From Megaera sp965229545 (GTDB lineage Bacteria > Pseudomonadota > Alphaproteobacteria > Rickettsiales > Rickettsiaceae), in assembly GCA_965229545.1 (NCBI GenBank), contig OZ245887.1, positions 310,001-374,000 on the forward strand: 64,000 nt of DNA, in the 5' to 3' direction. Within the stretch, counting starts at the first letter, position 1. The number at the start of each line of letters is the position of its first letter. Made by a program: the position numbers and the translations under genes. Shown here piece by piece: positions 49,000 to 58,704 of the stretch. The notes beneath the pieces were generated by a model. The model saw only the letters and a program-made list of their open reading frames with translations. It searched no databases and was not told the origin of the DNA.

Positions 49000-49476
49000 T
49001 TAATTCTTTTGTTTTATAAACCTGTTAATAATTTCTTCGTCAGACACAGAATTATTTTTTGATTCAGCTAAATAGCTTCGAACTAAATTAATTACAGTGT
49101 CGGTGAATTCCTCTTTTAACTGTTGAGTTATTTTTGATTTTTCATTTTCAATAAGTTTCACGGCATCTTCACTTTTTCGGGTTAAAGCGATTTCCATTTC
49201 TTTTGTTCTTTTTTCAATCAATTTGTTAGTACTGATTTTTGCCTTAGCAATTATTTGCTGTTTATATTCGTCAAAGTTTTCAATCTCTTTTTGTATCTCT
49301 TCAAGGAGTAGCTTTGCTTCAGTTTTAATTTTTTCAGTTTGAGCTAGTTTTTCCTTTATTTCATTAATTCTAGCATCTAAAGAATTAGTAATTGCTTTTC
49401 TGAGGGGTTTATAAGCAAAATATAAAAAAATAACAAAACTAACTGCTATCCAGAAATTTTCATCAAAAAAGTGCAT
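49000..49476 (-). CDS. atpF: ATP synthase F0 subunit b
   Basis: 158 residues: one N-terminal membrane helix (FWIAVSFVIFLYFAYKPL) then a long charged coiled coil forming the peripheral stalk. The b' gene overlaps by one base upstream (TAATG-type junction). Last gene of the cluster. The F1 genes are elsewhere, as is usual in alphaproteobacteria. Confidence 0.9.
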   Translation of the reverse strand: MHFFDENFWIAVSFVIFLYFAYKPLRKAITNSLDARINEIKEKLAQTEKIKTEAKLLLEEIQKEIENFDEYKQQIIAKAKISTNKLIEKRTKEMEIALTRKSEDAVKLIENEKSKITQQLKEEFTDTVINLVRSYLAESKNNSVSDEEIINRFIKQKN

Positions 49477-49952
49477 TATTTTTTCCTATAAATTTTTTGT
49501 AGCAACTCTAAGTCAGCAGGTTTATCAGTAATTTTCTCAATTATAAACGCTGCTAAATCAACACAAGATTTATTTTCGTGCTTATGGAAAGAAGCGAGAT
49601 ATTTTTGAAACTCTAAAAAGGATTCTTTTGTTTGTTTCGATAAAGATTCAGCAAGATCTGAATCTCTATTTGCAAAATGGGCATCTAACGAATAGATAGC
49701 TTCCTTGCGAAATTTCTCAATTTCAAGGTTGAATTCTCGAAGTTTCATTTCTTCTTCTTTCCGCAGAGATTCTGCTTTAGCAGAATCTCTTTCAGAAGCA
49801 GTTATGTTTTCTTCTAAATAGCGATTACGGTTTATAATTATACTCTCGGCTTTTGGAGCAATTATTTTACTTATTACAATATAAAGAATTCCAAAAGCCA
49901 GTGTTAGCCAAAATAACTGCGTACCAAAACTTGATACATCAAATTGAGGCAT
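49476..49952 (-). CDS. atpX: ATP synthase F0 subunit b'
   Basis: 158 residues: membrane helix LFWLTLAFGILYIVISKIIAP near the N-terminus, then a coiled coil. The b' form with FGTQLFWLTLAF is typical of alphaproteobacteria, which use a b/b' heterodimer stator. Lies 15 bp after atpE and abuts atpF. Confidence 0.9.
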   Translation of the reverse strand: MPQFDVSSFGTQLFWLTLAFGILYIVISKIIAPKAESIIINRNRYLEENITASERDSAKAESLRKEEEMKLREFNLEIEKFRKEAIYSLDAHFANRDSDLAESLSKQTKESFLEFQKYLASFHKHENKSCVDLAAFIIEKITDKPADLELLQKIYRKK

Positions 49953-49967
49953 ATGTCTTCCTTCGTG

Positions 49968-50195
49968 TTATGTAAAAATTAACAACATCGCAATAACGAA
50001 GGAGAATAGCCCCATCGCTTCGGCAAGACCGGCACCGATAAAAGCCATTCTTTGTAACTGATCAGAAGCTGAAGGATTACGGGCTATCGAATTTAATAAT
50101 GAGCTGAAAATGTTTCCTACTCCAATTGCCGAACCCAACATCCCAAATGCCATAAGCCCTACACCGATAAATTTGAGAGCTATCATAGATTCCAT
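49968..50195 (-). CDS. atpE: ATP synthase F0 subunit c
   Basis: 75 residues, two membrane helices forming the rotor ring. The proton-binding Glu lies in GAGLAEAMGLFSF, and the loop is ARNPSASDQL. Good Shine-Dalgarno (AGGAGG) just upstream. Separated from atpB by about 100 bp containing a poly-C/poly-G tract. Confidence 0.96.
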   Translation of the reverse strand: MESMIALKFIGVGLMAFGMLGSAIGVGNIFSSLLNSIARNPSASDQLQRMAFIGAGLAEAMGLFSFVIAMLLIFT

Positions 50196-50254
50196 ATTTT
50201 TCCTCCTTAAAATTCTAAATTAATTAAAATCAAAACCAGGCTATACCATCTTTT

Positions 50255-50263
50255 CCCCCCCCC
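50255..50263. repeat. Nine-base C homopolymer between atpB and atpE
   Basis: C9 (G9 on the coding strand of the atp operon), flanked by GGCTATA and TATAGGCC that can pair to place the tract in a hairpin loop. It is very unusual in this A+T-rich DNA. It is intergenic, so length changes would not alter a protein directly. Confidence 0.8.
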
Positions 50264-50296
50264 GATATAGGCCAGCAAGATTGCTATACTTATATA

Positions 50297-51025
50297 TCAG
50301 TGTAAATTAATTGCATCATTTAAATAAACACACGATAATATAGTAAATATGTAAGCCTGTAAAATTGCAACGAAAATTTCAAAACCTATCAATATAGAAA
50401 CAAAAGGTATAGGAACAATTTTAAGATAAAATGCCATAGACACAATAAAACTGGCTATAACTTTAATTAATACATGTCCAGCTACCATATTTGCAGCTAA
50501 ACGCAAAGACAAACTTACAGGTCTTGCAAGATAAGCAAATAGTTCAATTAATATCATTAAAGGTGCTAACCACCAAGGTGTTCCGGCCGATAAAAATAGA
50601 GAGAGGAAATGAAATCCATGTAATATAAATCCGAGTAAAGTAACCAATAAAAACACCATCATCGCAAGTGCAAACGTAACGGAGATATGGCTTGTAACAG
50701 TAAATCCATAGGGTATCATACCAAACAGGTTACATACCATAATAAACATAAATAATGTAAAGACAAAAGGGACAAATTTTTTCCCCTTAACCCCTACGTT
50801 TTGGTTTACGGCATCAGTAATTAAACTGTAGAACAACTCACCACTAAGCTGCAATCTTGTCGGTACTAACTTCTTGCTTTTAAAAGCTAAAGTAAAATAA
50901 AGAATGATAAAAAAGCTAGCTAAAATCATAAAGAAGGCTGAATTCGTTAGAACGACGTCATGGCCAAACAATTGAATATTTGCTATTTCTTTTATTTTAA
51001 ATTGGTCTAAAGGGCTGTGTTTCAT
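50297..51025 (-). CDS. atpB: ATP synthase F0 subunit a
   Basis: 242 residues, five to six membrane helices. The essential Arg lies in SLSLRLAANMVAGHVL, and the conserved C-terminal EIFVAILQAYIFTILSCVYLNDAI is complete. Forms the proton half-channels against the c-ring. Starts 6 bp after atpI. Confidence 0.96.
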   Translation of the reverse strand: MKHSPLDQFKIKEIANIQLFGHDVVLTNSAFFMILASFFIILYFTLAFKSKKLVPTRLQLSGELFYSLITDAVNQNVGVKGKKFVPFVFTLFMFIMVCNLFGMIPYGFTVTSHISVTFALAMMVFLLVTLLGFILHGFHFLSLFLSAGTPWWLAPLMILIELFAYLARPVSLSLRLAANMVAGHVLIKVIASFIVSMAFYLKIVPIPFVSILIGFEIFVAILQAYIFTILSCVYLNDAINLH

Positions 51026-51031
51026 ATTAAT

Positions 51032-51298
51032 TCAATGAATTTTTATGTATTTTTTCCAAATGGATCTAAAAGCCGCTATAGAAGCAAGTATAACACAAAT
51101 TATAAGAAATAAGGGTTTAGAACTAAATAATTTATCAAGCAAAATCCCGATTATTACTCCAACTATAACTCCTGCAACGAGTTCTGATGCGATATCAATA
51201 ATTGGGGAACTGGCATCTTTTTTAGGTGATATACCGAACTGTTCCTCTTTTATTTTTTCTATCTTTTTTTTTACTTCTTCTACCTTGTTATCTGTCAT
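51032..51298 (-). CDS. atpI: ATP synthase assembly protein AtpI-like (AtpZ/AtpI)
   Basis: 88 residues: a charged N-terminus (EEVKKKIEKIKEEQ) and two helices (ELVAGVIVGVIIGILLDKLF, FLIICVILASIAAFRSIWKKY), as in AtpI/AtpZ proteins that help c-ring assembly or Mg/Ca uptake. First gene of the atpI-B-E-X-F cluster. Confidence 0.85.
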   Translation of the reverse strand: MTDNKVEEVKKKIEKIKEEQFGISPKKDASSPIIDIASELVAGVIVGVIIGILLDKLFSSKPLFLIICVILASIAAFRSIWKKYIKIH

Positions 51299-51311
51299 AA
51301 CTCAAAAGCAA

Positions 51312-52010
51312 TTAATTATCAATAGCTAATTCTTTATCAATAACTTTTGATAGTTCCTCAAAAGGATATCTTTCATTAAATTGTTTTCCATTTATAAAAA
51401 AGCTAGGAGTACCAACAAATGTAGGTAAATTAGTTACTAGTTTAGTATTTTCCATTAAAATTTTAATTTTATCTTGATCATTTAAGCAAGTTGAAAATTT
51501 TTCCGGATGAACCCCACCTAGACTACCTATATTAGTTAAAATCTCTCGATAATTTTTACTGAAAGCCCAATTATTTTGCTGATTTAAAATAACTTCTAAA
51601 AATTTCAGGTAAGTATCGGTATTGCCGCTACACCTCGCAAGAATGGTGGCATCCAGATCCTGCTTATTGCCTATAAATTCTCTGAGTACATAAGCAATTT
51701 TATTAGTATCAATATATTTTGCTTTTATTTCTGGAAATATTTTTTGATGGTAATGCACACAGTGAGGACAAGTAGGAGCAAAATATTCTACTAATACAAT
51801 TTTACTTTTTGGATTACCAATAACAATATCGTCCGGGGCTACCTTCGATAGATTACGTACATATTTTTTATCCTCATCTTCTTCATTGCACATTTTTAAT
51901 TTTTGGGTATATTCTTCTATTTGGGTTTTTGCTGGATCATCAACTATTTGCTCTTGTTCACAAGCAGTTAGAATAAACGCAATTACTAAAAATAACATTT
52001 TTTGTATCAT
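51312..52010 (-). CDS. DsbA-family thiol:disulfide oxidoreductase (lipoprotein-like signal)
   Basis: 232 residues. N-terminal signal with a lipobox-like FILTACEQ, then a thioredoxin domain with active site FAPTCPHCVHYH (CPHC, as in DsbA) and helical insert, and the cis-Pro loop VGTPSFFINGKQF. Forms disulfides in periplasmic proteins. Lies 13 bp upstream of atpI, probably by chance since a role in ATP synthase is not known. Confidence 0.9.
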   Translation of the reverse strand: MIQKMLFLVIAFILTACEQEQIVDDPAKTQIEEYTQKLKMCNEEDEDKKYVRNLSKVAPDDIVIGNPKSKIVLVEYFAPTCPHCVHYHQKIFPEIKAKYIDTNKIAYVLREFIGNKQDLDATILARCSGNTDTYLKFLEVILNQQNNWAFSKNYREILTNIGSLGGVHPEKFSTCLNDQDKIKILMENTKLVTNLPTFVGTPSFFINGKQFNERYPFEELSKVIDKELAIDN

Positions 52011-52242
52011 GAGAACTCCCCTCTAGAAACTAATAAGTATCTTTCCATATATTCTACTTTTTCACCATAAGGAGTTTATCATAGTATCTAAAGTTTTATA
52101 ACTATAAAAGCTATGATTGAACTTAATGATCATCTAGCTTGGTTTTTTACCCACAATAAATATATTTACTGGACGACATATTCTAATTCTGCATAGCAAT
52201 TGTTAGACCAACTACTTCTATTACTAATTAAAGTTATATTTA

Positions 52243-52858
52243 TTACACAAATTTACTGATCCGCTCTAGACTAATAGGAAGAGATGCTAGTTGTAAGAAT
52301 TTCTGCTTTTCCAACTCTAATAATTCACTTTCACTCACCGATTTCTTATCAAGAATTTTTTGGAAGAAATTCATTACATCAATTTGTAATTTATCGAAAC
52401 TACTATAATCTATTTCGTCAATTAAACTTATTTCAGGTAGATCAACTTGGCTGTTGTTAGAAGAAGAGATTTGAAACCTCTCTTGAAAAGCTTGTTCCAA
52501 AATTAAATTTTTATTCATGTTAATTGCTGTTTTAACTGAATAATCCAAAGCAAAATAGTTAGCAGAACTGGATTTATTCTGAAGAAGTATATTGTTTAAG
52601 TTCTGAAGTAATGTAGTTTTATTGCCTTTGCTCCGGAGGAACATTTCTTTAGTTCCACCCCAGCCCGGTATTAAACCCACACCAAGTTCTACGAGTCCAC
52701 TATTTAAATTCTGATGAGCAACTACAAAACTTGAATGAAGGAGAATTTCACAACCACTTCCTAGAGCTCTAAGCCCTTAGCGCAAGATATAACAGGGACT
52801 TTAGAATACTTTAAGCGTAACATTGCTTTTTGACCAAGATCCAGGAGTTCTTCTATTA
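52243..52858 (-). pseudogene. FadB-like protein, enoyl-CoA hydratase end, truncated by IS630
   Basis: Reading from the IS630 edge at 52858: ELLDLGQKAMLRLKYSKVPVISCAKG, then a frame change near 52780 to ALGSGCEILLHSSFVVAHQNLNSGLVELGVGLIPGWGGTKE, continuing to a stop at 52243. The GGTKE and GCEI segments belong to the crotonase domain of 3-hydroxyacyl-CoA dehydrogenase/enoyl-CoA hydratase fusions, with the crotonase domain C-terminal. The N-terminal dehydrogenase domain is missing beyond the IS. Confidence 0.8.
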
Positions 52859-53990
52859 TTACTCCGGCCTTTAAATATTGAACTAACATTAGAGAAATGA
52901 TATAATGATATCGTATCGAGAGTAATAACAAAATGTCTAATAAAAAATTATCACCAAGCGATCTCAAGATATTAAGAAAGAAAGCAGTGGAAGCAATAGT
53001 TATACATGGAATAAGCAAGAAACAAGCATCTATTACCTTTGGGTTTTCTAGGAGTTCTATATGGAAATATCTTAAAGAGTACAAAATTTATAAGGAAGAA
53101 AGCTTTCGCTATAAGAAGCGAGGAGTAAAGGTAGGAACAAGATCTAAAATCAGTAAAAATCAAGAAGAGGAATTAAAATCTAAAATTTTATCACATACAC
53201 CTGATGAATTGGGAATGGATTATACGTTATGGAATAGTAAAGTGGTACAAGAATATATAGAATCCAATTACCTTTATCAGTATAACAGGCGTTCTATAAG
53301 AAAAATTATGAATAGATTGGGTTTTACGTCTCAAAAACCAATTAAATCAGCCTATCAACGTAATCCAGAGAAGATAAAAGAATGGTTAACAGTCACATAT
53401 CCAGAAATCAAGTCTCGTGCAATGAAAGAAAGTGCTAGAATTTATTGGGGAGATGAAATGGGGATACAATCAACAGATAATCGAGGTAAAACATATGGTC
53501 TTAAAGGCAAGACCCCAGCAATCAAGAGAAGTGGCTCAAGATTTAAATGTAATATGCTAGCTGCTATTAGTCCGCAAAGGTTTATGAACTGGATGGTATT
53601 TGAAGATAATTTTACCAGCAAAAAGTGTATTGAATTTTTAGGTAGACTTATCAGACAAATTAAGCAGAAAATATTTTTGATATTAGATAATCATAGAGTG
53701 CATCACAGTAAAAAGGTAAAAGCTTATGTAGAAAGACATAAGGACAAGCTAGAATTGTTTTATTTACCATCATATTGTCCTGATATGAATCCACAAGAAC
53801 TTGTAAACCAAGATGTCAAAGCTAACTCCAATAATTTTCGAGTACTAAAATCAGTAAAAGATTTAACAATTAATGTACGGTCCTATTTAACACAAATTCA
53901 GTTTAATGGTATAAAAATTCAAAATTATTTTAAAAAGAAAGAAATAGCTTATGCTACTATATAATGTTTAATATTTAAAGGCCAGAGTAA
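52859..53990 (+). mobile_element. IS630-family element, copy c (complete)
   Basis: 1132 bp with 25-bp ends and TA at 52857-52858 and 53991-53992. Separates a fadB-like remnant from a group II intron remnant; these two do not belong together, so more than a simple insertion happened. Confidence 0.93.
52933..53964 (+). CDS. IS630-family transposase (copy c, intact)
   Basis: 343 residues, nearly identical to copy a, with GTRSK and IRQIKQK, and AISPQRFM where copy a has AISPQGFM. DDE residues present (YWGDEMG, ILDNHR, MNPQELVNQ). One of two potentially active IS630 transposases in the window. Confidence 0.93.
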   Translation: MSNKKLSPSDLKILRKKAVEAIVIHGISKKQASITFGFSRSSIWKYLKEYKIYKEESFRYKKRGVKVGTRSKISKNQEEELKSKILSHTPDELGMDYTLWNSKVVQEYIESNYLYQYNRRSIRKIMNRLGFTSQKPIKSAYQRNPEKIKEWLTVTYPEIKSRAMKESARIYWGDEMGIQSTDNRGKTYGLKGKTPAIKRSGSRFKCNMLAAISPQRFMNWMVFEDNFTSKKCIEFLGRLIRQIKQKIFLILDNHRVHHSKKVKAYVERHKDKLELFYLPSYCPDMNPQELVNQDVKANSNNFRVLKSVKDLTINVRSYLTQIQFNGIKIQNYFKKKEIAYATI

Positions 53991-53992
53991 TA

Positions 53993-54841
53993 GATTGATA
54001 AAACTCTGGTTGAAGGCGGGTGTAATGGAAGATATGCAAATTAGAAAGCAAATAACGGGTACGCCGCAAGGTGGAGTTATTTCTCCGCTACTTGCAAACC
54101 TTTATTTACACTATCTGGATACAGCTTGGGAAGAAAAGGGGTTTAATAAGAAAGGGCATGACGCACATATTGTTCGCTATGCAGATGATTTTGTGGTGCT
54201 GTGCTCAAGAAGCCCCGATAAATACTTAAAGGAAGTAAATAATGTTATGGAAAATCTAAAACTTGAACTGAATGTAGATAAAACGAAAGTGATTGATACA
54301 AGACATGAGAGCTTTGATTTTCTTGGATTCCGCTTTGTGAGACAAGCCTCAAAAAGAACAGGAAAACTCAAAACATATTACTATCCGACAAACCAAGCTA
54401 TGAAAACTGTCAAAGAGAAAGTTCGAGAAACAGTAAGGACAAGGCAACATTGGTTATTGCCTGAACTTATAGAAAAGAAACTAAACCCAATAATTAGGGG
54501 GTGGGCGAACTACTTCAAAGGTGGAAACTCTAGAGAACACTTTAGGAGGATAGATAGGTACATTACAATGACACTATGTATAATATTGAGGAAGAAACAT
54601 AAGAAACGAGCAAAAGGATGGAGAGACCATCCTCCTTCATGGTTTTATAATAATCATGGTCTATACAAGTTGGCAGACCAAGTAATTGTAGGAAATGAGG
54701 CGTCAAGATATGCAAGATAATTATGTGACTATAATGCAGTGGGTGAAAGTTATCGGAAAGCCGTGTAAGAGAAAACTTTACGCACGGTTTGACGAGGGGT
54801 CGCTGAGGAGATTACTTCAAATCAGAGACCTACTCTACATT
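53993..54841 (+). mobile_element. Group II intron, 3' remnant
   Basis: The 5' half (ribozyme domains I-III and the RT N-terminus) has been replaced by IS630 copy c. What remains is the C-terminal half of the reverse transcriptase/maturase, then ribozyme domains V and VI. Domain V is at about 54757-54790: AAAGCCGTG...CACGGTTT with the catalytic AGC triad and GAAAA-type loop. Domain VI follows, with a 3' end near CCTACTCTACAT (about 54841). The downstream sequence continues as the 3' exon of a secreted-protein gene. Confidence 0.85.
53995..54720 (+). pseudogene. ltrA: Group II intron reverse transcriptase/maturase, N-truncated
   Basis: About 240 residues: TGTPQGGVISPLLANLYLHYLD (RT4), the active site YADDFVVL (RT5), LGFRFV, then maturase domain X (PNPIIRGWANYFKGG-like region) and a short C-terminus with WFYNNHGLYKL. 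The first fingers motifs (RT1-3) are missing beyond the IS630 edge. Cannot prime reverse transcription or splice on its own. Confidence 0.9.
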
Positions 54842-55732
54842 ATTATTCTTTTTTCTAGTAGATCTCATGCAATATCCTGGCTTCCAAATGAAGGAGAATA
54901 TAAATTCACTTCCAATTTTTTGTTTGTTGATGAAGAAACAGAAGATGCTCAAGATAAAAGAAATGAAGAGCTTCTGGAGATAACTGGTGAAATTAATTAT
55001 TTACTCGAACAGAATAAACTACCAAGCTATAAGAAAAAACGTTTAGGTGCACTTGAAGATTTTTACAATAATTATGATATATTTAATGATGATTCTTTTT
55101 AAGTAATGAGATTGAATACGGTTGTAGACCTAATCAAAGTATTGGCTTAAAAACAAAATTTTACTCGGAAAATGATAAGTACTATAAATATGGAGTAAAG
55201 AAAGAGAAGGAAAAATACCATTTGAAAAGAAATATTACTAAAGGGGTAGGTTTTATTACAAATATTTATTATATAAAAGCGAAAACTGGCGATTTTTACT
55301 AACTCCTGAGTGCCTTTATAGCACGAATAAAATACATGGTAAAAATTGCATTCTAGCCTTGGCTCTTACCTAAGTTATGCTGCTACATCGAAAACTGGTA
55401 AAAGACATTTTTCTGAAATAGGATTCATTATTGGCAAAACTTTTAATTGCGGTTATAAAGATACGATTATAAAAAAAATTAGTTCTCCGCCCTGCAGACA
55501 ACTAATTAAAAATCTAATTTTGAGTAATTACGTTGAATACAGTTTTGCTAGTAACGGTAATAGAGGATATAGAAATTTGATATACGAGCAACTCTCTCTG
55601 GCAAAGGAATTTGTAAGCAAATCTGGCCACCATATGTTTACTACCCAAATAGGGTATTACTGGAAACAAAATCTTCATAATAAAACATTTCAAATATCTG
55701 GGCCGTTGCTTTCTCTATGTATAACACTTTAG
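54842..55732 (+). pseudogene. Secreted protein of unknown function, interrupted by the intron and frameshifts
   Basis: The exon after the intron begins inside a signal peptide (ILFSSRSHA then ISWLPNEGEYKFTSNFLFV) and runs to 55102. A missing base at the T5 run 55096-55100 shifts to LSNEIEYGCRPNQSIGLKTKFYSENDKYY. Further shifts near 55285 and 55360 lead to LGSYLSYAATSKTGKRHFSEIGFIIGKTF...GHHMFTTQIGYYWK. Repeated amphipathic strands with aromatic ends suggest an outer-membrane barrel. I do not recognise the family. The original start lies on the lost 5' exon. Confidence 0.55.
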
Positions 55733-57008
55733 ATTATAATAATGGAGATATAGGAGTAATATCCCAATCAGTAGCTAAAATTACTGTAATAAATTTTGAG
55801 AATATAAACGATTATTACTGTAAGGGGTATTTTGTTTTTTATAACGATTATAATGAATTAAGCTGTGCCTTTATTGATTCCTCAAGTATTTCATATATTA
55901 AAAAAAATATAATAACATAATAAAATTTTATTCTGTTACAGAAAAAGATTTATTCTCAATCTTAGAACAAAGTTTTAGCCAATTAATTACACAAAAATCT
56001 CGGCATTATCTATCGTGGGTTTCTGCAGAGGTTAGTGCAAAAACTGTTGATTATAAAAAAATGATTACAGGTTTTTTATTGTTATTCATAACCAGCTTAC
56101 TTATTTTCTCCAATATATTCTATTTTGTTAATAATGCTATTTATTTAGCCCAAAATTTTTTAAAATGCTTTTATTTAAACGCTCTATTACCAAAAATTTA
56201 AAACCGCCGACTCTTAATTTAAAAAAATATAAAGGAAAAATCCCGATTTATACTATTTTTGTCCCTTTGTGCAAGGAAGTCAGAAAATTACGGTCTATAA
56301 TCAGAGCTATTGATAATTTAGACTACCCTAAATCAAAACTAGACATCAAATTTATTATTGAAGCAGATGATAAAGAAACTATTAAAGCAGTATCGATTAT
56401 AGATTTGCCGAAATATATACATGTAATTAAAGTACCATTTTCTTTCCCTAGGACAAAACCTAAAGCAATGAATTATGCAACAGCCTATATCAAAGGGGAT
56501 TATCTTTGTGTCTATGATGCGGAAGATGTGCCGGATCCAGACCAGCTCCTGAAAGCTCTTTAGGCTTTTAAAAATTTACCTGAAGAATATGCTTGTGTAC
56601 AAGCCAGGTTAAATTTTTATAATTCAGGAGAAAATCTCCTAACAAGATTTTTCAGTATGGAGTATACACTTTGATTTGAATATTTACTAAAAGGGCTTGA
56701 TTTATATGGTTTACCAATTACTCTTGGCGGAACAAGTAATCATTTTAAAGTATCAGTTCTACAGAAAATAGGCTATTGGGATGCTTATAATGTTACTGAA
56801 GATGCAGATCTGGGCATCAGATTATACACTAAAGGTTATAAAGTGCATATTTTAGATTCTAAAACATTAGAAGAAGCACCAATTAGTCTCGGTAACTGGC
56901 TTACACAAAGGATAAGATGGATCAAAGGATTCATCCAAACTAGTTATGTATTTCTTTTATCTTATAAAAATTATCAAGTACTAGGATTGAGAAAAGTTTT
57001 GTCAATAT
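55717..57008 (+). pseudogene. Family 2 glycosyltransferase, 5' part (stops, frameshifts)
   Basis: Probable start ATG 55717. An N-terminal soluble domain is followed, after a frame change near 55918, by a membrane helix (ITGFLLLFITSLLIFSNIFYF). After another shift near 56165 comes a GT-A domain: PIYTIFVPLCKE, IIEADDKET, KPKAMNYA, YDAEDVPDPDQL, TEDADLGIRLY and the QRIRWIKGF motif typical of processive glucan/glycan synthases. Stops TAG (56561) and TGA (56672) interrupt it. IS256 enters after RKVLSI; the C-terminus is at 58377. Confidence 0.8.
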
Positions 57009-58376
57009 AAGTCTGTCATATAGTTTGTGTAAGTTGCAAAAGGATATAGTAGAAGATACTATAAAAAAGCAACTTAAATACAGAGGAAAAAATGGCTAAA
57101 AAATTAGCAGAAAAAGAAGTAGATATAAATACTAAATTAGTCGAAGAATTACTATCAAAAGCAGATCCATCTGAATTATTTGGTCGCGGGTGGATTATTT
57201 AATAAACTTAAAAAGCAAATAGTAGAGAGAATTCTTGAAAGTGAATTAGAACACGATCTAGGTTATTCTAAACATAGTAAGATAATCGAGAGCGATAATA
57301 ATCGTCGCAACGGCAGTTATGAAAAAACGATTATAGATGACGACGGTCATCAGATTACCGTAGATGTTTCAAGGGGACAGGGAAGGAGAATTTGAACCTC
57401 AATTGATTCCTGAAGGAGTTAGGAGATTTAGTGGTTTTGATGATAAAGTGATTTCACTATATGCAAGAGGGATGACTGTCAGTGAGATACAGGGCCATTT
57501 AGAGGAGATATACCAGACCAATATTTCCAAGGACCTTATATCAACTGTCACTGACGGAGTAATAGAAGAAGTTACTACATGGCAAAACAGGTCCCTAGAC
57601 GATGTATATCCAATATTATATTTGGATTGCATACACGTAAAAGCAAGGGATAATCATACAGTAATTAACAAAGCGGTATATCTTGCAATAGGTGTTAACA
57701 TGGAAAGGAAAAAGGAATTACTGGGGATCTGGGTCGGTAAAAATGAAGGTTCCAAGTTTTGGATGCAGGTTGTAACTGAGCTAAAGAACAGAGGGATAAA
57801 ACAGATATATGTAGCATGCGTTGATGGATAAAAAGGCTTTCCTGAAGTCATAAATAGCATTTATCCTAATACGATTGTACAACTCTGTATAGTACATATG
57901 GCGAGGAATTCTGTAAAATATGTTTCTTATAAGGATTTAAAAGCGGTCACAGCGGATCTTAAAAGGATTTACACTGCAAACAGCGAAGAAATAGGATATC
58001 TGGAGCTAAAATCGTTTGCTGCTAAATGGGATAATAAATATCCTGTGATCTCTGATATTTGGCAAAGGAATTGGAGCGGGATTATTCCTCTTTTTGCTTT
58101 TCCTGATGAGATTAGGCGGATAATTTATACTACCAATGCGATAGAATCGATAAATCGTCAAATCAGAAAAATCATCAACAATAAAGGGGTTTTTCCAGAT
58201 GATAAGTCTATTTTAAAAATCGTATTTTTGGCTCTAAAAAATGCTGCCAAAAAATGGACCATGCCGATTAAAAATTGGTCTTTGGCATTGAATCAATTTG
58301 AAATTTTATGCGGGGATTTTAGGCATGATTTACTGGAATTAAAAAATACAACTTACACAAAATAAATGATTGACTC
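57009..58376 (+). mobile_element. IS256-family element, copy 5, with target duplication
   Basis: About 1368 bp. GTCAATAT(A) is present on both sides (57001-57009 and 58377-58385), the 8-9 bp duplication expected for IS256. Removing the element restores the glycosyltransferase frame (RKVLSI-YVFICF). The first base of the left end differs (A for G). This is the only copy with clear duplicated flanks, so probably the youngest unrearranged insertion. Confidence 0.95.
57092..58365 (+). pseudogene. IS256 transposase, copy 5
   Basis: Carries the same two +1 breaks as the other copies plus a private TAA in the VACVDGLKGF segment (TTA to TAA at 57828-57830). DDE positions are otherwise conserved. Since the element has a clean insertion with target duplication, its transposition needed a functional transposase at the time, in cis or in trans. 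Confidence 0.88.
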
Positions 58377-58704
58377 GTCAATATATGTGTTTATATGTTT
58401 TTCTTCTTATAGCTTTCTTTGTATGCCCTGGATTATGTTAACATTTTTGTTTACATTAGATCAGTATGTGTACTATTTGTGGTTTATGAATACTTGCCTT
58501 TCAGTAGCTTTTGTTTATTCATGTGTTTATTATATTACCCGCCAGAAAAAGTGTACACTTATTGACTTTTGTATTCTTCCCTTATGGCCATTTTATTTTG
58601 CGTTACATAGTATTGCCGCATATTTATCAGTAATAGAAATTTTTTTAATGCCATTTAAGTGGAACAAAACTACACATGGGGTTAGTGCTACTGAGCTTGA
58701 TTAG
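58377..58704 (+). pseudogene. Family 2 glycosyltransferase, 3' part
   Basis: In-frame continuation of the gene interrupted at 57008: three or four membrane helices (YVFICFSSYSFLCMPWIML, YYLWFMNTCLSVAFVYSC, ILPLWPFYFALHSIAAY) and the typical end FKWNKTTHGVS. It forms the translocation channel part of a membrane-embedded GT2. No separate function. Confidence 0.85.

Noticed and set aside
53995..54720. Reverse transcriptase as a retron or diversity-generating element
   Set aside because: The maturase domain X after the RT core and a clear domain V/VI just downstream identify a group II intron. No msr/msd-like or template/variable repeats were seen.
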